A DNA stretch of 47,823 nucleotides from Nocardiopsis listeri. GTDB lineage: Bacteria > Actinomycetota > Actinomycetes > Streptosporangiales > Streptosporangiaceae. Shown here in pieces: positions 16,555 through 26,180 of this stretch. A model generated the notes under the pieces. That model saw only the letters and a list, made by a program, of their open reading frames with translations, ran no database searches and had not been told where the DNA came from. How positions within the stretch are numbered: position 1 is the first letter of the stretch; every line of letters begins with the position of its first letter. Made by a program: the position numbers and the translations under genes. Location of the stretch: the NCBI RefSeq assembly GCF_020741345.1, contig NZ_DYZD01000040.1, positions 1-47,823 of the forward strand. Reading direction: 5' to 3'.

Positions 16555-17156
16555 GTCCTGTTTCCGCCCTTGGCGCGTACCAGACGCACCGCGTCCAGGA
16601 CGTAGGTCAGTCCGGTCCACAGGGTGATCGCCAGGGCCACCGCCATGACGGCGTGGGCGATCCAGGTGAACACCTCGGTGAACGGCAGCAGGTGCAACGG
16701 GAACAGGTAGATGCTGATCGCGACGATCTGCAGGACGGTCTTGAGCTTGCCGCCGCTGCTCGCGGGCATCACCCCGTAGCGCAGCACGGCCAGGCGCAGC
16801 AGGGTGATGCCCCACTCGCGCACCAGGATGGCGATGGTCACCCACCACCACAGGTCGCCCTGGATGGACAGCACGATGAGCGCCGCCCCGGTGAGCGCCT
16901 TGTCGGCGATCGGGTCGGCGATCTTGCCGAAGTCGGTGACCAGGTTGCGGCGACGGGCCAGTTCACCGTCGACGCGGTCGGTGATGGCGGCCACGACGAA
17001 GACGCCGAACGCCGCCAGGTGCCACCACGTGCCGTCCAAGAACATGAACCAGACGAAGAGCGGCACCATGACCAGGCGGCTCATCGTGAGGATGTTCGCG
17101 ATGTTCCACAGGGGAACCTGGGGGGCGGGCGACGCCGCGGGGTCGTGGGTGCTCAT
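16551..17156 (-). CDS. pgsA: CDP-diacylglycerol-glycerol-3-phosphate 3-phosphatidyltransferase
   Basis: A 201-residue integral membrane enzyme of the CDP-alcohol phosphatidyltransferase family, placed in phosphatidylglycerol synthesis. The signature D-G-x2-A-R-x8-G-x3-D-x3-D is complete: D63 G64, A67 R68, G77, D81 and D85 in the segment [20 protein letters not shown]. About five to six membrane helices are visible. The ATG overlaps the rimO stop (ATGA), so it is translationally coupled. Closely related PIS and cardiolipin-type paralogues exist in actinomycetes, but the rimO-pgsA-cinA-clgR context supports pgsA. Confidence 0.93.
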   Translation of the reverse strand: MSTHDPAASPAPQVPLWNIANILTMSRLVMVPLFVWFMFLDGTWWHLAAFGVFVVAAITDRVDGELARRRNLVTDFGKIADPIADKALTGAALIVLSIQGDLWWWVTIAILVREWGITLLRLAVLRYGVMPASSGGKLKTVLQIVAISIYLFPLHLLPFTEVFTWIAHAVMAVALAITLWTGLTYVLDAVRLVRAKGGNRT

Positions 17157-18586
17157 CTGTCTCCGGCTTCCCCGTCCTGTTCGGCGACGAGGTCGGCCCC
17201 GGCCGCCTGGATGACGGTGGCGCGCACCATGTCACCGACGGCGAGGCCCTCGCCGTACAGGATGGTACTGCCGTCCACCTCGGGTGCCTGGTGACCGGAC
17301 CGGCCCTCGTAGACGCCGTCGTCGAGGACGGCCTCCACCAGGACGGTCACCTCGCTGCCGATGCGTTCCTCGGCCCGCTGGGACATGAGTTCCTCGGCCA
17401 GCCGGTTGAGTCGGTCCACGCGCTCGGCGACGACGTCCTCCGCCACCTTGTCCGGGTGGTTCAGGGCCTCGGTGCCGTCCTCGTCGGAGTAGCCGAAGAC
17501 ACCGATGGCGTCCAGGCGGGCCTCGCTGAGGAAGGACACGAGCTCCTCGAACTCCTCCTCCGTCTCGCCGGGGAAGCCGACGATGAAGTTGGAGCGCGCA
17601 CCGGCCTCCGGCGCGGCCTTGCGTGCGGTGGCGAGCAGCTCCAGGAAGCGCTCGCGGTCACCGAAGCGGCGCATGCGGCGCAGCAGGGGGCCGCTGGCGT
17701 GTTGGAAGGAGAGGTCGAAGTAGGGCACCACACCGGGGGTGGAGGTGAGCACCTCCACCAGGCCGGGCCGGACCTCGGCGGGCTGCAGGTAGCTGACCCG
17801 CACCCGCTCCAGGCCCTCGACGGCGGCCAGGCGCGGCAGCAGCTTCTCCAGCGCGCGTACGTCGCCCAGGTCCTTGCCGTAGGAGGTGGAGTTCTCGCTG
17901 ACCAGGAAGACCTCGCGCACGCCCTCGCTCGCCAGCCACTCGGCCTCGCGGACGATCTCGTCGGCATGACGGGAGATGTAGGCACCGCGGAAGGCCGGGA
18001 TGGCGCAGAAGGTGCAGCGTCTGTCGCAGCCCGAGGCGATCTTGAGGTTGGCCACGGGTCCGCCGGTGAGGCGACGGCGCGGAACGGCGGTGCGGTAGGG
18101 CAGATCGGTGCCCTCGGCACCCTCCGCCTCGGCGAAGGTGGCGTGACCGGGCACGTGGACCTGGGAGGCGTCGCGGTCGGCCGGGCTGATCGGCAGCAGG
18201 GTGCGGCGGTCTCGCGGGTCGTGCGGGACCAGCGAACGCCCGGCCACGACGTCGTCGAGACGGTCGGTGATGTTCGCGTAGTCGTCGAAGCCGATCACCT
18301 GGGCCTCGGGCAGGGAGTCGGCCAGTTCGGAACCGTACCGTTCGGCCATGCATCCGGCCGCGACGACCTTGCCACCGTTCTCGGCCGCCTCCAGCAGGGT
18401 CTCGATGGAGTCCTGCTTGGCGGCGTCGATGAAACCGCAGGTGTTGACGACGGTCACGTCGGCCTGGGTGTCGTCGTCGACGAGGTCCCAGCCGCCGGCC
18501 GCCAGGCGTCCGGCGAGCTCTTCGGAGTCGACCTCGTTACGCGCACACCCCAGGGTGACGAGTGAGACAGTACGGCGCGATGACAT
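17153..18586 (-). CDS. rimO: Ribosomal protein S12 methylthiotransferase RimO
   Basis: A 477-residue radical-SAM enzyme that methylthiolates the conserved Asp of ribosomal protein S12. The UPF0004 N-terminal domain carries three cysteines for the auxiliary cluster ([19 protein letters not shown]). The radical-SAM motif C-x3-C-x2-C is CDRRCTFC in [18 protein letters not shown], and a TRAM domain closes the protein. The RimO-type [16 protein letters not shown] distinguishes it from MiaB. I chose the ATG at 18586 ([17 protein letters not shown]); longer frames run through a large inverted repeat and are unlikely. First gene of the rimO-pgsA-cinA unit. Confidence 0.95.
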   Translation of the reverse strand: MSSRRTVSLVTLGCARNEVDSEELAGRLAAGGWDLVDDDTQADVTVVNTCGFIDAAKQDSIETLLEAAENGGKVVAAGCMAERYGSELADSLPEAQVIGFDDYANITDRLDDVVAGRSLVPHDPRDRRTLLPISPADRDASQVHVPGHATFAEAEGAEGTDLPYRTAVPRRRLTGGPVANLKIASGCDRRCTFCAIPAFRGAYISRHADEIVREAEWLASEGVREVFLVSENSTSYGKDLGDVRALEKLLPRLAAVEGLERVRVSYLQPAEVRPGLVEVLTSTPGVVPYFDLSFQHASGPLLRRMRRFGDRERFLELLATARKAAPEAGARSNFIVGFPGETEEEFEELVSFLSEARLDAIGVFGYSDEDGTEALNHPDKVAEDVVAERVDRLNRLAEELMSQRAEERIGSEVTVLVEAVLDDGVYEGRSGHQAPEVDGSTILYGEGLAVGDMVRATVIQAAGADLVAEQDGEAGDR

Positions 18587-18635
18587 GGCTTCCAAGCGTG
18601 TGGGAGAGCTGTGAGTGGTGCGGGACGCGGCACGG

Positions 18636-18744
18636 CGAAGGCCGGAGTACGGGCGGATCGCTCGCGCGGCGCGACGTCGATCGACGTCGCCCGCAGCCTC
18701 CCACCCTACAGTGGTCGGCTCACCCGCCCGTACCCCGGCCTTCG
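18636..18744. repeat. Nested inverted repeat upstream of rimO
   Basis: The outer arms are 21 bp each, 18636-18656 and 18724-18744, complementary except for one position. The 67-nt interval contains a perfect 20-bp palindrome at 18671-18690 (half-site GCGACGTCGA). A minus-strand TAGGGT (18708-18703) inside the interval could be the rimO -10. It follows the RodZ-like gene stop by about 40 bp. It may be a strong terminator for that gene, a structured leader, or a regulator-binding region. No U-run is present. Confidence 0.85.
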
Positions 18745-18782
18745 TGTACTCCCGCTCCGGTGAGGTGGAACCCTCGCTCACG

Positions 18783-19880
18783 TCAGTCGACGAACCCGTC
18801 TCCGTCGATGGTGAAGTCCCCGACTCCCCCGGAGTCGGCCCCGTCCCCCAGGTCCTCGCCGTCGACGGCGACGTCGACCAGCGAGGGCTTCCCCAGACGG
18901 AAGCTCAGGGGCTCCTCGGTGACGTAGTCGAGGGTCTCACCCTCGACGATGAAGCCGGTGAACACGTCCCCGCCCTCGTGGTCGGTGACCTTGACCCAGC
19001 TCCGCCCGGAGCCCGTGAGCCGAACGGTGAATTCGGCGGGTTCGGCGGCCTTCTCGGGCCCCCACGCCTGCGCCTTGCCCACCGGTTCCTCCTCTGGCAC
19101 GACCACGGAACCCACGTTCTCCTGCGCACCCGAGTCCTCGTCGGGCACGTTCTCGAAGGCGGTCCGGGCCGGATCGCCCTCCTCCCAACCGTTCCAGGTC
19201 CGCACACCGACGATGAGGGCGGCGACGACAATGAGGCCGACCACCGCCCACGGCCAGTGCCGGCGTACCCCGCCGACGGGACGCGCCTCGGCCGCGGTGC
19301 TCCGGGCCCGCGGTTCCTGGGCCGTCGCCCCGGTGGCGGTCTCCTCGGCGTGGTCCTCCTCGGAACCGCGAGGCTGCGGCACCGGGGCGGCACGCTTGCG
19401 GGACCGACTCGCCGGGCGAGTCGGGCGCGCCAGTTTCTTGTTGCGTTCGAAATGGCCCCAGCGCTCGGCCCGCTGAGTGGGGTCGAGGTCCTCGTCGCCG
19501 ACGCGACGGGGGACCTCCTGGGGCGCCTCGTCCTCTTCGTTCTCCGCGCGGCCCTGCTCGCCGCCGCCCGCCGCCGCCCGGGCCGCCTTCTTCTTCGTCT
19601 TCGTGGCCGGGTGCCACTGTGGGGGAACGAAGAGGGGCTTTTCGTCCGAGGCGTGTTCGCGGTCGTACTCCTCCAACAGAGGTCCCGCGTCGAGTCCGAG
19701 GAACTTGCAGATCCTGCGGATGTGACCGCGTGCGTAGAAGTCCCCTCCACAGGGGACGAAGTCCTCGTTCTCAATGGCCCTGAGGACCTGCATGCGAATG
19801 CGTGTACGTGTGCTCAGGTGCTCCAAGGAGCAACCCGCCGCGATTCGTGCGGCGGACAAGGTCTGACCGATCGTCGCCAT
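18783..19880 (-). CDS. RodZ-like helix-turn-helix membrane protein
   Basis: A 365-residue protein with RodZ architecture. An N-terminal HTH_25 domain (about residues 3-75, [25 protein letters not shown]) is followed by a long charged, low-complexity cytoplasmic linker. One transmembrane helix (around 208-226, [19 protein letters not shown]) leads to an extracytoplasmic domain of DUF4115 type ([15 protein letters not shown]...). RodZ links the cytoskeleton to cell-wall synthesis in rods; the role of the actinomycete homologue is not established. The linker is strikingly long and basic/acidic. GGGGGGAG precedes the ATG; a GTG two codons upstream is an alternative. It lies between ftsK and rimO, the usual actinomycete position. 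Confidence 0.88.
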   Translation of the reverse strand: MATIGQTLSAARIAAGCSLEHLSTRTRIRMQVLRAIENEDFVPCGGDFYARGHIRRICKFLGLDAGPLLEEYDREHASDEKPLFVPPQWHPATKTKKKAARAAAGGGEQGRAENEEDEAPQEVPRRVGDEDLDPTQRAERWGHFERNKKLARPTRPASRSRKRAAPVPQPRGSEEDHAEETATGATAQEPRARSTAAEARPVGGVRRHWPWAVVGLIVVAALIVGVRTWNGWEEGDPARTAFENVPDEDSGAQENVGSVVVPEEEPVGKAQAWGPEKAAEPAEFTVRLTGSGRSWVKVTDHEGGDVFTGFIVEGETLDYVTEEPLSFRLGKPSLVDVAVDGEDLGDGADSGGVGDFTIDGDGFVD

Positions 19881-20024
19881 GCACACTCCCCCCGCGACTG
19901 TCCGTGCCTACGTCGACCCACTCTGCTACTTCAGGGCACGCATCGCAGGTCACCACGCCCCATGCCGTATCCAAGATCGCACCAAATCGGGCGACCCGGG
20001 CGGCGTGAGGGTGTCGGGTGAGGG

Positions 20025-22508
20025 TCAGCCGCCGCGGATGTCGGTCAGCACGGCGGCCAGATCGTCGGCCTGCACGAGGACGTCACGAGCCTTGGAACCC
20101 TCGCTGGGGCCGACCACGTCGCGGCTCTCCATGAGGTCCATGAGCCGGCCCGCCTTGGCGAAGCCGACCCGGAGCTTGCGCTGCAGCATCGACGTGGACC
20201 CGAACTGGGTGGTGACCACCAGCTCGACGGCCTGCAACAGCAGGTCCATGTCGTCGCCGATGTCCTCGTCGATCTCCTTCTTCTTGACGGCCTCGGCGGC
20301 GACGTCCTCGCGGTAGCTCGGTTCGGCCTGCTTCTTGCAGTGGTCGACGATCCCGCGGATCTCCTTCTCGGCGACCCACGCGTTCTGCAGTCGGATGGGT
20401 TTGCCCGCGCCCATCGGCAGGAACAGGGCGTCGCCCTTGCCGACGAGCTTCTCCGCGCCGGGCTGGTCGAGGATGACCCGGCTGTCGGCGAGGCTGGAGG
20501 TGGCGAACGCCAATCGGGAGGGGACGTTGGCCTTGATCAGACCGGTGACGACGTCGACGCTGGGCCGCTGGGTGGCCAGGACCAGGTGGATGCCGGCGGC
20601 GCGGGCCAGCTGGGTGATGCGCACGACCGAGTCCTCGACGTCGCGCGGGGCGACCATCATCAGGTCGGCGAGCTCGTCGACGATGACCAACAGGTAGGGG
20701 TAGGGCTCGTACCGGCGTTCGCTGCCGAGCGGGGCCTTGAGCTCGCCGGTGCGCACAGCGGCGTTGAAGTCGTCGATGTGTCGGTAACCGGACGCGGCCA
20801 GGTCGTCGTAGCGACGGTCCATCTCCCCCACCACCCACTGGAGGGCCTCGGCGGCCTTCTTCGGGCTGGTGATGATGGGGGTGATCAGGTGCGGGATGCC
20901 CTCGTACATGGTGAGCTCGACCCGCTTGGGGTCGACCAGGATCATGCGCACCTCGTCGGGGGTGGAGCGCATCATCAGCGAGGTGATGAGCCCGTTGATG
21001 CAGGTGGACTTACCCGCGCCGGTGGCGCCCGCGACCAGCACGTGCGGCATCTTGGCCAGGTTGGCCACGACGTTGGAGCCCTCCACGTCCTTGCCCAACC
21101 CGACCAGCATCGGGTGGTCGTCGGAGGTGGCCGCCGCGGAGCGGAGCACGTCGCCCAGGCTGACTATGTCCTTGTCGGTGTTGGGGATCTCCACACCGAT
21201 CGCGGACTTGCCGGGGATGGGCGACTGGATGCGCACGTCGGCGCTCTTGACCGCCAGGGAGATGTTCTTGGACAGGGCGGTGACCTTCTCGACCTTCACC
21301 GCCGGGCCGAGCTCGATCTCGTAGCGGGTGACCGTCGGTCCGCGGGTGAACCCGGTGACCTCGGCGTCGATCTTGAACTGCTCCATGACCCCGGACAGGG
21401 CGGCCACGACGTCGTCGTTGGCCTTGGTCCGCTCCTTGGGCGCGGAACCGGGCTTGAGCAGTGTGGTGAGCGGCAGTTCGTAGTCGCCCTCCACCACGCG
21501 GGAGGGGATGGAGAGCTGCTCTGTGGTGGCGGGAGCCGGCGTGGGGTCGGGGACCGCGGTCCTGGCCTTGGTCTTCTTCTTGGGGGGCGACTTCTCCGCC
21601 TGGGAGGACTCCTCCTCGTCGGTCAGGGCCGGGGCGATCGGCCCGTCCGTTTCGGAGACCACGGGTGTGTCGTAGGGGCGCTCGTGGTCACCGGCGACCG
21701 TCTTGTTCTCTGCGGACGCGGCCTTGCGCTTGCGCGACCTGGCGGGCTTCTTCTCCGTCTCGGCGCCCAGGATCCCGATACCGGCGTCCGGCCCGGGGTC
21801 GCGTTCCATCAGGGCGCTGAACAGGGTCTGGAGCCGGTCGGGGATGCGCCGGATGGGGGTGGCGGTGACCACGAGGACGCCGAAGATCAGGATCAGGGTC
21901 AGGAGCAGCCCGGTGAGCCAGGGGGTGACCACCGCGCTGAGCGGACCGGAGGCCACGAACCCGATGATGCCGCCGGCGTTCTGGATCCCCTCCATGCCAT
22001 CGGCGGGCTGCGGGATGCCGTGGGCGATGTGTATGAGGCCGAGCAGGCCGAGCATGATCGAGGTGACCCCGATGAAGAGCCGGCCCGCGTCACCCTCCTT
22101 GGCGGTGCTGGGCGTGCGCATCAGCTTGATCGCCAAGGGCAGGAACAGCAACGGCAGGATCGGTGAGAAGGCGCCGACTCCGCCGACGACCACCATGCGG
22201 GTGGCCTCCAGCAGGGGCCCGTCGCTCTGCCACCACACGGCCGCGGCCACGAGGATGCCCAGGGCCAGCAGGATCAGCCCGATGCCGTCCCGGCGCAGGT
22301 CGGGGTCCAGGTCACGGGCGCTACGGCCGACCGCACGGGCCGCCCCGCCCACGGTGTGGGCGATGAGCTTCCACAGGACCAGCAAGAACTGCCCGAAGAG
22401 GGCGACCACGTAGGCGATGGGCCCGTCCGGCATGCGCTTCTTGGCCGCGGGCTTGCGCGCGGCGGGCTTCTTGCGCCCGGCACCACCAGAGGAGGCACGC
22501 GTGGCCAT
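20025..22508 (-). CDS. ftsK: DNA translocase FtsK/SpoIIIE
   Basis: An 827-residue septal DNA pump. A basic N-terminus (KKPAARKPAAKKR) and about five membrane segments (within residues 29-215) anchor it. An acidic/Lys-rich linker of about 120 residues follows, then the alpha/beta RecA-like motor. Walker A is VAGATGAGKST (around 490) and Walker B is VIVDELADLMM. The C-terminal gamma winged helix, which reads DNA polarity sequences, is recognisable (TSMLQRKLRVGFAKAGRLMDLME). Length is typical for actinomycetes, shorter than E. coli FtsK. GGAGGTGA precedes the ATG by 7 nt, the strongest ribosome-binding site seen here. Monocistronic in appearance. Confidence 0.96.
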   Translation of the reverse strand: MATRASSGGAGRKKPAARKPAAKKRMPDGPIAYVVALFGQFLLVLWKLIAHTVGGAARAVGRSARDLDPDLRRDGIGLILLALGILVAAAVWWQSDGPLLEATRMVVVGGVGAFSPILPLLFLPLAIKLMRTPSTAKEGDAGRLFIGVTSIMLGLLGLIHIAHGIPQPADGMEGIQNAGGIIGFVASGPLSAVVTPWLTGLLLTLILIFGVLVVTATPIRRIPDRLQTLFSALMERDPGPDAGIGILGAETEKKPARSRKRKAASAENKTVAGDHERPYDTPVVSETDGPIAPALTDEEESSQAEKSPPKKKTKARTAVPDPTPAPATTEQLSIPSRVVEGDYELPLTTLLKPGSAPKERTKANDDVVAALSGVMEQFKIDAEVTGFTRGPTVTRYEIELGPAVKVEKVTALSKNISLAVKSADVRIQSPIPGKSAIGVEIPNTDKDIVSLGDVLRSAAATSDDHPMLVGLGKDVEGSNVVANLAKMPHVLVAGATGAGKSTCINGLITSLMMRSTPDEVRMILVDPKRVELTMYEGIPHLITPIITSPKKAAEALQWVVGEMDRRYDDLAASGYRHIDDFNAAVRTGELKAPLGSERRYEPYPYLLVIVDELADLMMVAPRDVEDSVVRITQLARAAGIHLVLATQRPSVDVVTGLIKANVPSRLAFATSSLADSRVILDQPGAEKLVGKGDALFLPMGAGKPIRLQNAWVAEKEIRGIVDHCKKQAEPSYREDVAAEAVKKKEIDEDIGDDMDLLLQAVELVVTTQFGSTSMLQRKLRVGFAKAGRLMDLMESRDVVGPSEGSKARDVLVQADDLAAVLTDIRGG

Positions 22509-22640
22509 CGGGGGTCACCTCCACGGGGGACGGGGTCGAACTCGAAGGCCCGGACACAGCATCCCGGCACGGCGGGAAGCCTACTAAGCCGTCCAGCCCG
22601 AGGCACGAACACTCCCCCGGCGTGTCGTCCCCACGACGGC

Positions 22641-22676
22641 CGAACGGCCCGGAGCGAACTCGCCCCGGGCCGTTCG
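22641..22676 (-). terminator. Terminator hairpin after rnj
   Basis: A perfect 12-bp stem CGAACGGCCCGG / CCGGGCCGTTCG with a 12-nt loop, 20 bp beyond the rnj stop on its coding strand and before ftsK. There is no U-run. Confidence 0.82.
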
Positions 22677-22695
22677 ATCGATCGTCTCCCGCCGG

Positions 22696-24381
22696 TCAGA
22701 CCTCGACCAGGACCGGGATGATCATGGGACGACGGCGGTACGTCTCGTTCACCCAACGACCGGTGTTGCGGCGGATGAGCTGCCGCAGCTGGTGGGGATC
22801 GTTGACCCCGTCCGCGGCCGCCTTGTCCAGGGCGTCCTGGAGCTTGTCGATGACGTCGTCGTAGGCGTCCGCGCCGATGCCCGCGCCCCGGGTGTGGATC
22901 TCGGGCTCGCCCAGGATCTTGCCCGTGTTGGAGTCCACGGCCAGGACGACGGAGATGAAGCCCTCCTCACCGAGGATGCGGCGGTCCTTGAGCGCCGCGT
23001 CGGTGACGTCGCCGACCGAGGAACCGTCCACGTACACGTAGCCGGCCTGCACGGCGCCCACGATCTTCGCGCGGTTCTTGTACACGTCGACCACAACGCC
23101 GTCCTCGGCGATGACGATCCGGTCGTTCGGCACGCCCGTGAGCTTGGCCAGGTCGGCGTGTGCGCGCATGTGCCGCCACTCGCCGTGCACCGGCATGAAG
23201 TTGCGCGGGCGCACCATGTTGAGCACGTACAGCAGCTCGCCGGCGGAGGCGTGCCCGGACACGTGCACGAGGGCGTTGCCCTTGTGCACGACCTTGGCGC
23301 CCCAGCGGGTCAGACCGTTGATCACCCGGTTGACCGAGTTCTCGTTGCCCGGGATGAGCGACGAGGCGAGCAGGATGGTGTCACCCTCCTCGATGCGGAT
23401 CTGGTGGTCACGGCTGGCCATGCGGCTCAGCGCCGCCATGGGCTCGCCCTGGGAGCCGGTGCAGATCAGCACGACCTCGTCGGCGGGCATCTTGTCGAGC
23501 TGCTTGACGTCGACGATGGTGTCGCCGGGAATGCTCAGGTAGCCCAGGTCGCGCGCGATGTTCATGTTGCGGACCATGGAGCGTCCCACGAACGCGATCT
23601 TGCGGCCGTGCTCGGTCGCCGAGTCGATGACCTGCTGGACACGGTGCACGTGCGAGGCGAAGCAGGCCACGACGATGCGCTTCTTGGCCTGCCGGAACAC
23701 CTTGTCGATGGCCTCGGTCAGGTCGCGCTCGTTGACGACGAACCCGGGCTGCTCGGCGTTGGTGGAGTCCGACAGGAGGATGTCGACACCCTCGTCGCCG
23801 AACCGGGCGAACCCGGCCAGGTCGGTGAGGCGGTGGTCCAGCGGCAGCTGGTCCATCTTGAAGTCACCGGTGTGCAGCACCGACCCGCCGGGGGTGCGGA
23901 TACCGACGGCCAACGCGTCCGGGATGGAGTGGTTGACCGCGAAGAACTCCAGGTCGAAGGGGCCGAAGTCGTGCCGCTCCCCCTCCTCGACCAGGACCGT
24001 CTCCGGCTTGATGCGGTGCTCGCCCAGCTTGGCGCTGATCAGCGCCAGGGTGAGCTTGGAACCGACGATCGGAATGTCCGCCCGCTCGCGCAGCAGGAAC
24101 GGCACACCACCGATGTGGTCCTCGTGTCCGTGGGTGAGGACGATGGCCTCGACGTCGTCCAGGCGGTCCCGGATGTAGTCGAAGTCCGGCAGGATCAGAT
24201 CGACGCCGGGCTGCTCCTCCTCGGGGAAGAGCACACCGCAGTCGACGATGAGGAGTCGGCCCGCGTACTCGAAGACGGTCATGTTGCGACCGATCTCTCC
24301 GAGGCCGCCCAACGGGACGATTCTCAGAACGCCCTCGCCCTGGGGCGGGGGCGGGCCGAGCTCGGGGTGCGGGTGACTCAT
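22696..24381 (-). CDS. rnj: Ribonuclease J
   Basis: A 561-residue beta-CASP metallo-beta-lactamase ribonuclease with endonuclease and 5'-3' exonuclease activity in RNA processing and decay. The metal-binding motif is LTHGHEDHIGG (HGHEDH at residues 84-89). Later motifs include VNHSIPDA, LLSDSTNAEQPG, CTGSQGEPMAAL and HVSGHASAGEL, then the RNase J C-terminal domain. The N-terminal HPHPELGPPPPQGEG extension is family-typical. The ATG overlaps the dapA stop (ATGA), so it is coupled to dapA; the dapA-rnj order is conserved in actinomycetes. Confidence 0.96.
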   Translation of the reverse strand: MSHPHPELGPPPPQGEGVLRIVPLGGLGEIGRNMTVFEYAGRLLIVDCGVLFPEEEQPGVDLILPDFDYIRDRLDDVEAIVLTHGHEDHIGGVPFLLRERADIPIVGSKLTLALISAKLGEHRIKPETVLVEEGERHDFGPFDLEFFAVNHSIPDALAVGIRTPGGSVLHTGDFKMDQLPLDHRLTDLAGFARFGDEGVDILLSDSTNAEQPGFVVNERDLTEAIDKVFRQAKKRIVVACFASHVHRVQQVIDSATEHGRKIAFVGRSMVRNMNIARDLGYLSIPGDTIVDVKQLDKMPADEVVLICTGSQGEPMAALSRMASRDHQIRIEEGDTILLASSLIPGNENSVNRVINGLTRWGAKVVHKGNALVHVSGHASAGELLYVLNMVRPRNFMPVHGEWRHMRAHADLAKLTGVPNDRIVIAEDGVVVDVYKNRAKIVGAVQAGYVYVDGSSVGDVTDAALKDRRILGEEGFISVVLAVDSNTGKILGEPEIHTRGAGIGADAYDDVIDKLQDALDKAAADGVNDPHQLRQLIRRNTGRWVNETYRRRPMIIPVLVEV

Positions 24382-25352
24382 ACGGAACCCTCCGTGAGAC
24401 GTTCGACGCGGACGGCGCTGGCCGGAACCGCCTGGTGCGGGGCGAGCCCGATCGGGCCCTTGACCCCGGCGGCGGCCAGGTCCTCGCGCAGGAGGGCCTG
24501 GAGCTCGGCGGAGGCGTCCGCGAGCGGGGTGCGGACCGGCCCGGAGGGAAGACCGAAGAGGTTGAGGACGGCCTTGGTGGTGATGACGCCCTGGGTGCGG
24601 AACATTCCGGTGTAGACCGGGGTGAGGCGACGGTGGATGGCCAGCGCCTGACCGACCTCGCCCTTCTCGAACGCGTCGATCATGTCCTTGAGGTCGGCGC
24701 CCACGATGTGGCCGACGACGCTGACGAAACCGGCCGCGCCCACCGACAGCAGCGGCAGGTTCAGGATGTCGGTGCCGCAGTAGTAGGCCAGGTCGGTGCG
24801 CTCCATGACCCAGGAGCTGGCGCCGACGTTGTCCTTGGCGTCCTTGTTGGCGACGATGCGCGGGTGCTCGGCCAGGCGGACCAGGGTCTCGGAGGCGATC
24901 GGCGTCCCGGTGCGGTGCGGGATGTCGTAGAGCATCACCGGCAGTTCGGTGGTGTCGGCGATCTCGGTGAAGTGCCGGATCAGCCCTTCCTGCGGAGGCT
25001 TGTTGTAGTAGGGCGTGACGGCCAGGAGGCCGTGCGCGCCCGCCTTCTCGGCGGCCTTGGCCAGCCTGACGCTGTGACGGGTGTCGTTGGTGCCCACCCC
25101 CGCCACGATCTGGGCCCGGTCGCCGACCGCCTCGACGACGGTACGGAGCAGGCGGTCCTTCTCCTCGTCGCTGGTCGTGGGCGACTCACCTGTGGTGCCG
25201 CTGATGATCAGGCCGTCGTTGTGCTGCTCGTCCACCAGGTAGGTGGCGAGTCTGGCGGCACCGTCGTAGTCGAGCTCGCCGTCTTCGAGCATCGGGGTGA
25301 CCATGGCGGTCAGCATCTTGCCGAACGGCCGGTACTTGTTGTCCATCATCAT
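24378..25352 (-). CDS. dapA: 4-hydroxy-tetrahydrodipicolinate synthase
   Basis: Condenses pyruvate with aspartate semialdehyde in the lysine/diaminopimelate pathway, feeding peptidoglycan. A (beta/alpha)8 enzyme of 324 aa. Motifs are ISGTTGESPTT (pyruvate-binding GTTGES), TPYYNKPPQEGL (catalytic Tyr), YDIPHRTG and the Schiff-base Lys in VANKDAKDN. Three consecutive ATG codons (25352, 25349, 25346) make the exact start uncertain; the first is used here. No good Shine-Dalgarno is visible, and a 7-bp hairpin (25368-25374 with 25390-25396) sits in the leader. dapB, the next enzyme, is about 4 kb away in a separate unit. Confidence 0.95.
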   Translation of the reverse strand: MMMDNKYRPFGKMLTAMVTPMLEDGELDYDGAARLATYLVDEQHNDGLIISGTTGESPTTSDEEKDRLLRTVVEAVGDRAQIVAGVGTNDTRHSVRLAKAAEKAGAHGLLAVTPYYNKPPQEGLIRHFTEIADTTELPVMLYDIPHRTGTPIASETLVRLAEHPRIVANKDAKDNVGASSWVMERTDLAYYCGTDILNLPLLSVGAAGFVSVVGHIVGADLKDMIDAFEKGEVGQALAIHRRLTPVYTGMFRTQGVITTKAVLNLFGLPSGPVRTPLADASAELQALLREDLAAAGVKGPIGLAPHQAVPASAVRVERLTEGSV

Positions 25353-25714
25353 GTGTGAAAGGCCCTCGGGTCCGTGGCCGCGTGGCGGTCGGACCCTCGT
25401 GTGCCCCTCCTCCTCTCCATGTGTTGCGCGATCAGCTGATGCGTCCCGTGTCGGGTGCTTTCCTCCGTGCACGGGTGAGGCGGCGCTGTGCGTCCGCCAC
25501 CGCGATCGGCCGTAGGGGCCGGACGCGGGAAAGTCTGTGTCGCCCCTTTGAGTGTCGGGAGCGCGATTCGGTTCGGTCCCCGTCCTCGTCGGTCGAGGTG
25601 AGGGACCGTCGCCGGTGTGTGAAGCCCGGAAGTGTGAACCTACCCGGCCCGGGCCCACGCCACTCGGGCGGGACCCGGAAGACCACCGTATTCGAGAGGT
25701 GGCCCGTACCGGAG
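25353..25714. other. Gene-free stretch of 362 bp between dapA and the holin-family gene
   Basis: I find no convincing coding frame, tRNA or known riboswitch here. It must contain the dapA-rnj promoter (minus strand). Visible structures: a 7-bp hairpin in the dapA leader (GGGTCCG 25368-25374 with CGGACCC 25390-25396); a nested hairpin at 25574-25608 (outer CGGTCCC/GGGACCG, inner CCTC/GAGG) that could terminate the holin-family gene; and two direct GTGTGAA copies at 25617 and 25632. In some relatives thyX lies near dapA; it is absent here. Confidence 0.6.
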
Positions 25715-26095
25715 TCAGTCGTCCTTGCCGTCGGGGAGGAACATGCTGAGCAGCCAGCTCACGATGGTGACGACGATGGCGCCCCAGAAGGCGGGCCAGA
25801 AGCCGTCGATGTGGAAGGGGAGCTCGAAGAGCCCGGCGATCCACCCGGTGAGCATGAACAGCAGCGCGTTCACGACCAACCCGATCAGACCCAGGGTCAG
25901 GGCGTAGAACAGGCAGCCGACCGTTTTGACGATCGGTTTGATGACGGCGTTGATCACACCGAAGATCGCACCGACGATCAGGTAGACGACGATCTGACCG
26001 ACGGTGTCGTCGGTCTGGATCTCGATGCCGTCGATCAGGAAGACAGCCGCCCAAAGGGCGAGCGCGTTCACGATAACTCTGATAATGAGGCTCAC
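25715..26095 (-). CDS. Phage-holin-4 superfamily small membrane protein (PF04020 type)
   Basis: A 126-residue protein, almost entirely four membrane helices: SLIIRVIVNALALWAAVFLI, VGQIVVYLIVGAIFGVINAVI, YALTLGLIGLVVNALLFML and FWPAFWGAIVVTIVSWLLSMFL. It ends with the family's short polar tail (LPDGKDD). These proteins are ubiquitous chromosomal genes in bacteria. The holin name comes from a Pfam link only, and there are no phage genes nearby. I chose the GTG at 26095 to match the family N-terminus; no clear ribosome-binding site is seen. Divergent from an acetyltransferase gene. Function unknown. Confidence 0.85.
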   Translation of the reverse strand: MSLIIRVIVNALALWAAVFLIDGIEIQTDDTVGQIVVYLIVGAIFGVINAVIKPIVKTVGCLFYALTLGLIGLVVNALLFMLTGWIAGLFELPFHIDGFWPAFWGAIVVTIVSWLLSMFLPDGKDD

Positions 26096-26180
26096 ACCAT
26101 AGATGTTCCCATGCTCGGGCAAGCTCCGGAAACTCCGGCATCCACTTGTTTCGGGCATGGGCCCCCAGAGGAGGCCCTTC

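Noticed and set aside
25715..26095. Prophage, because of the holin-family label
   Set aside because: The protein belongs to a widespread chromosomal membrane family. No endolysin, integrase, capsid or tail gene is in the window and the neighbours are housekeeping genes.
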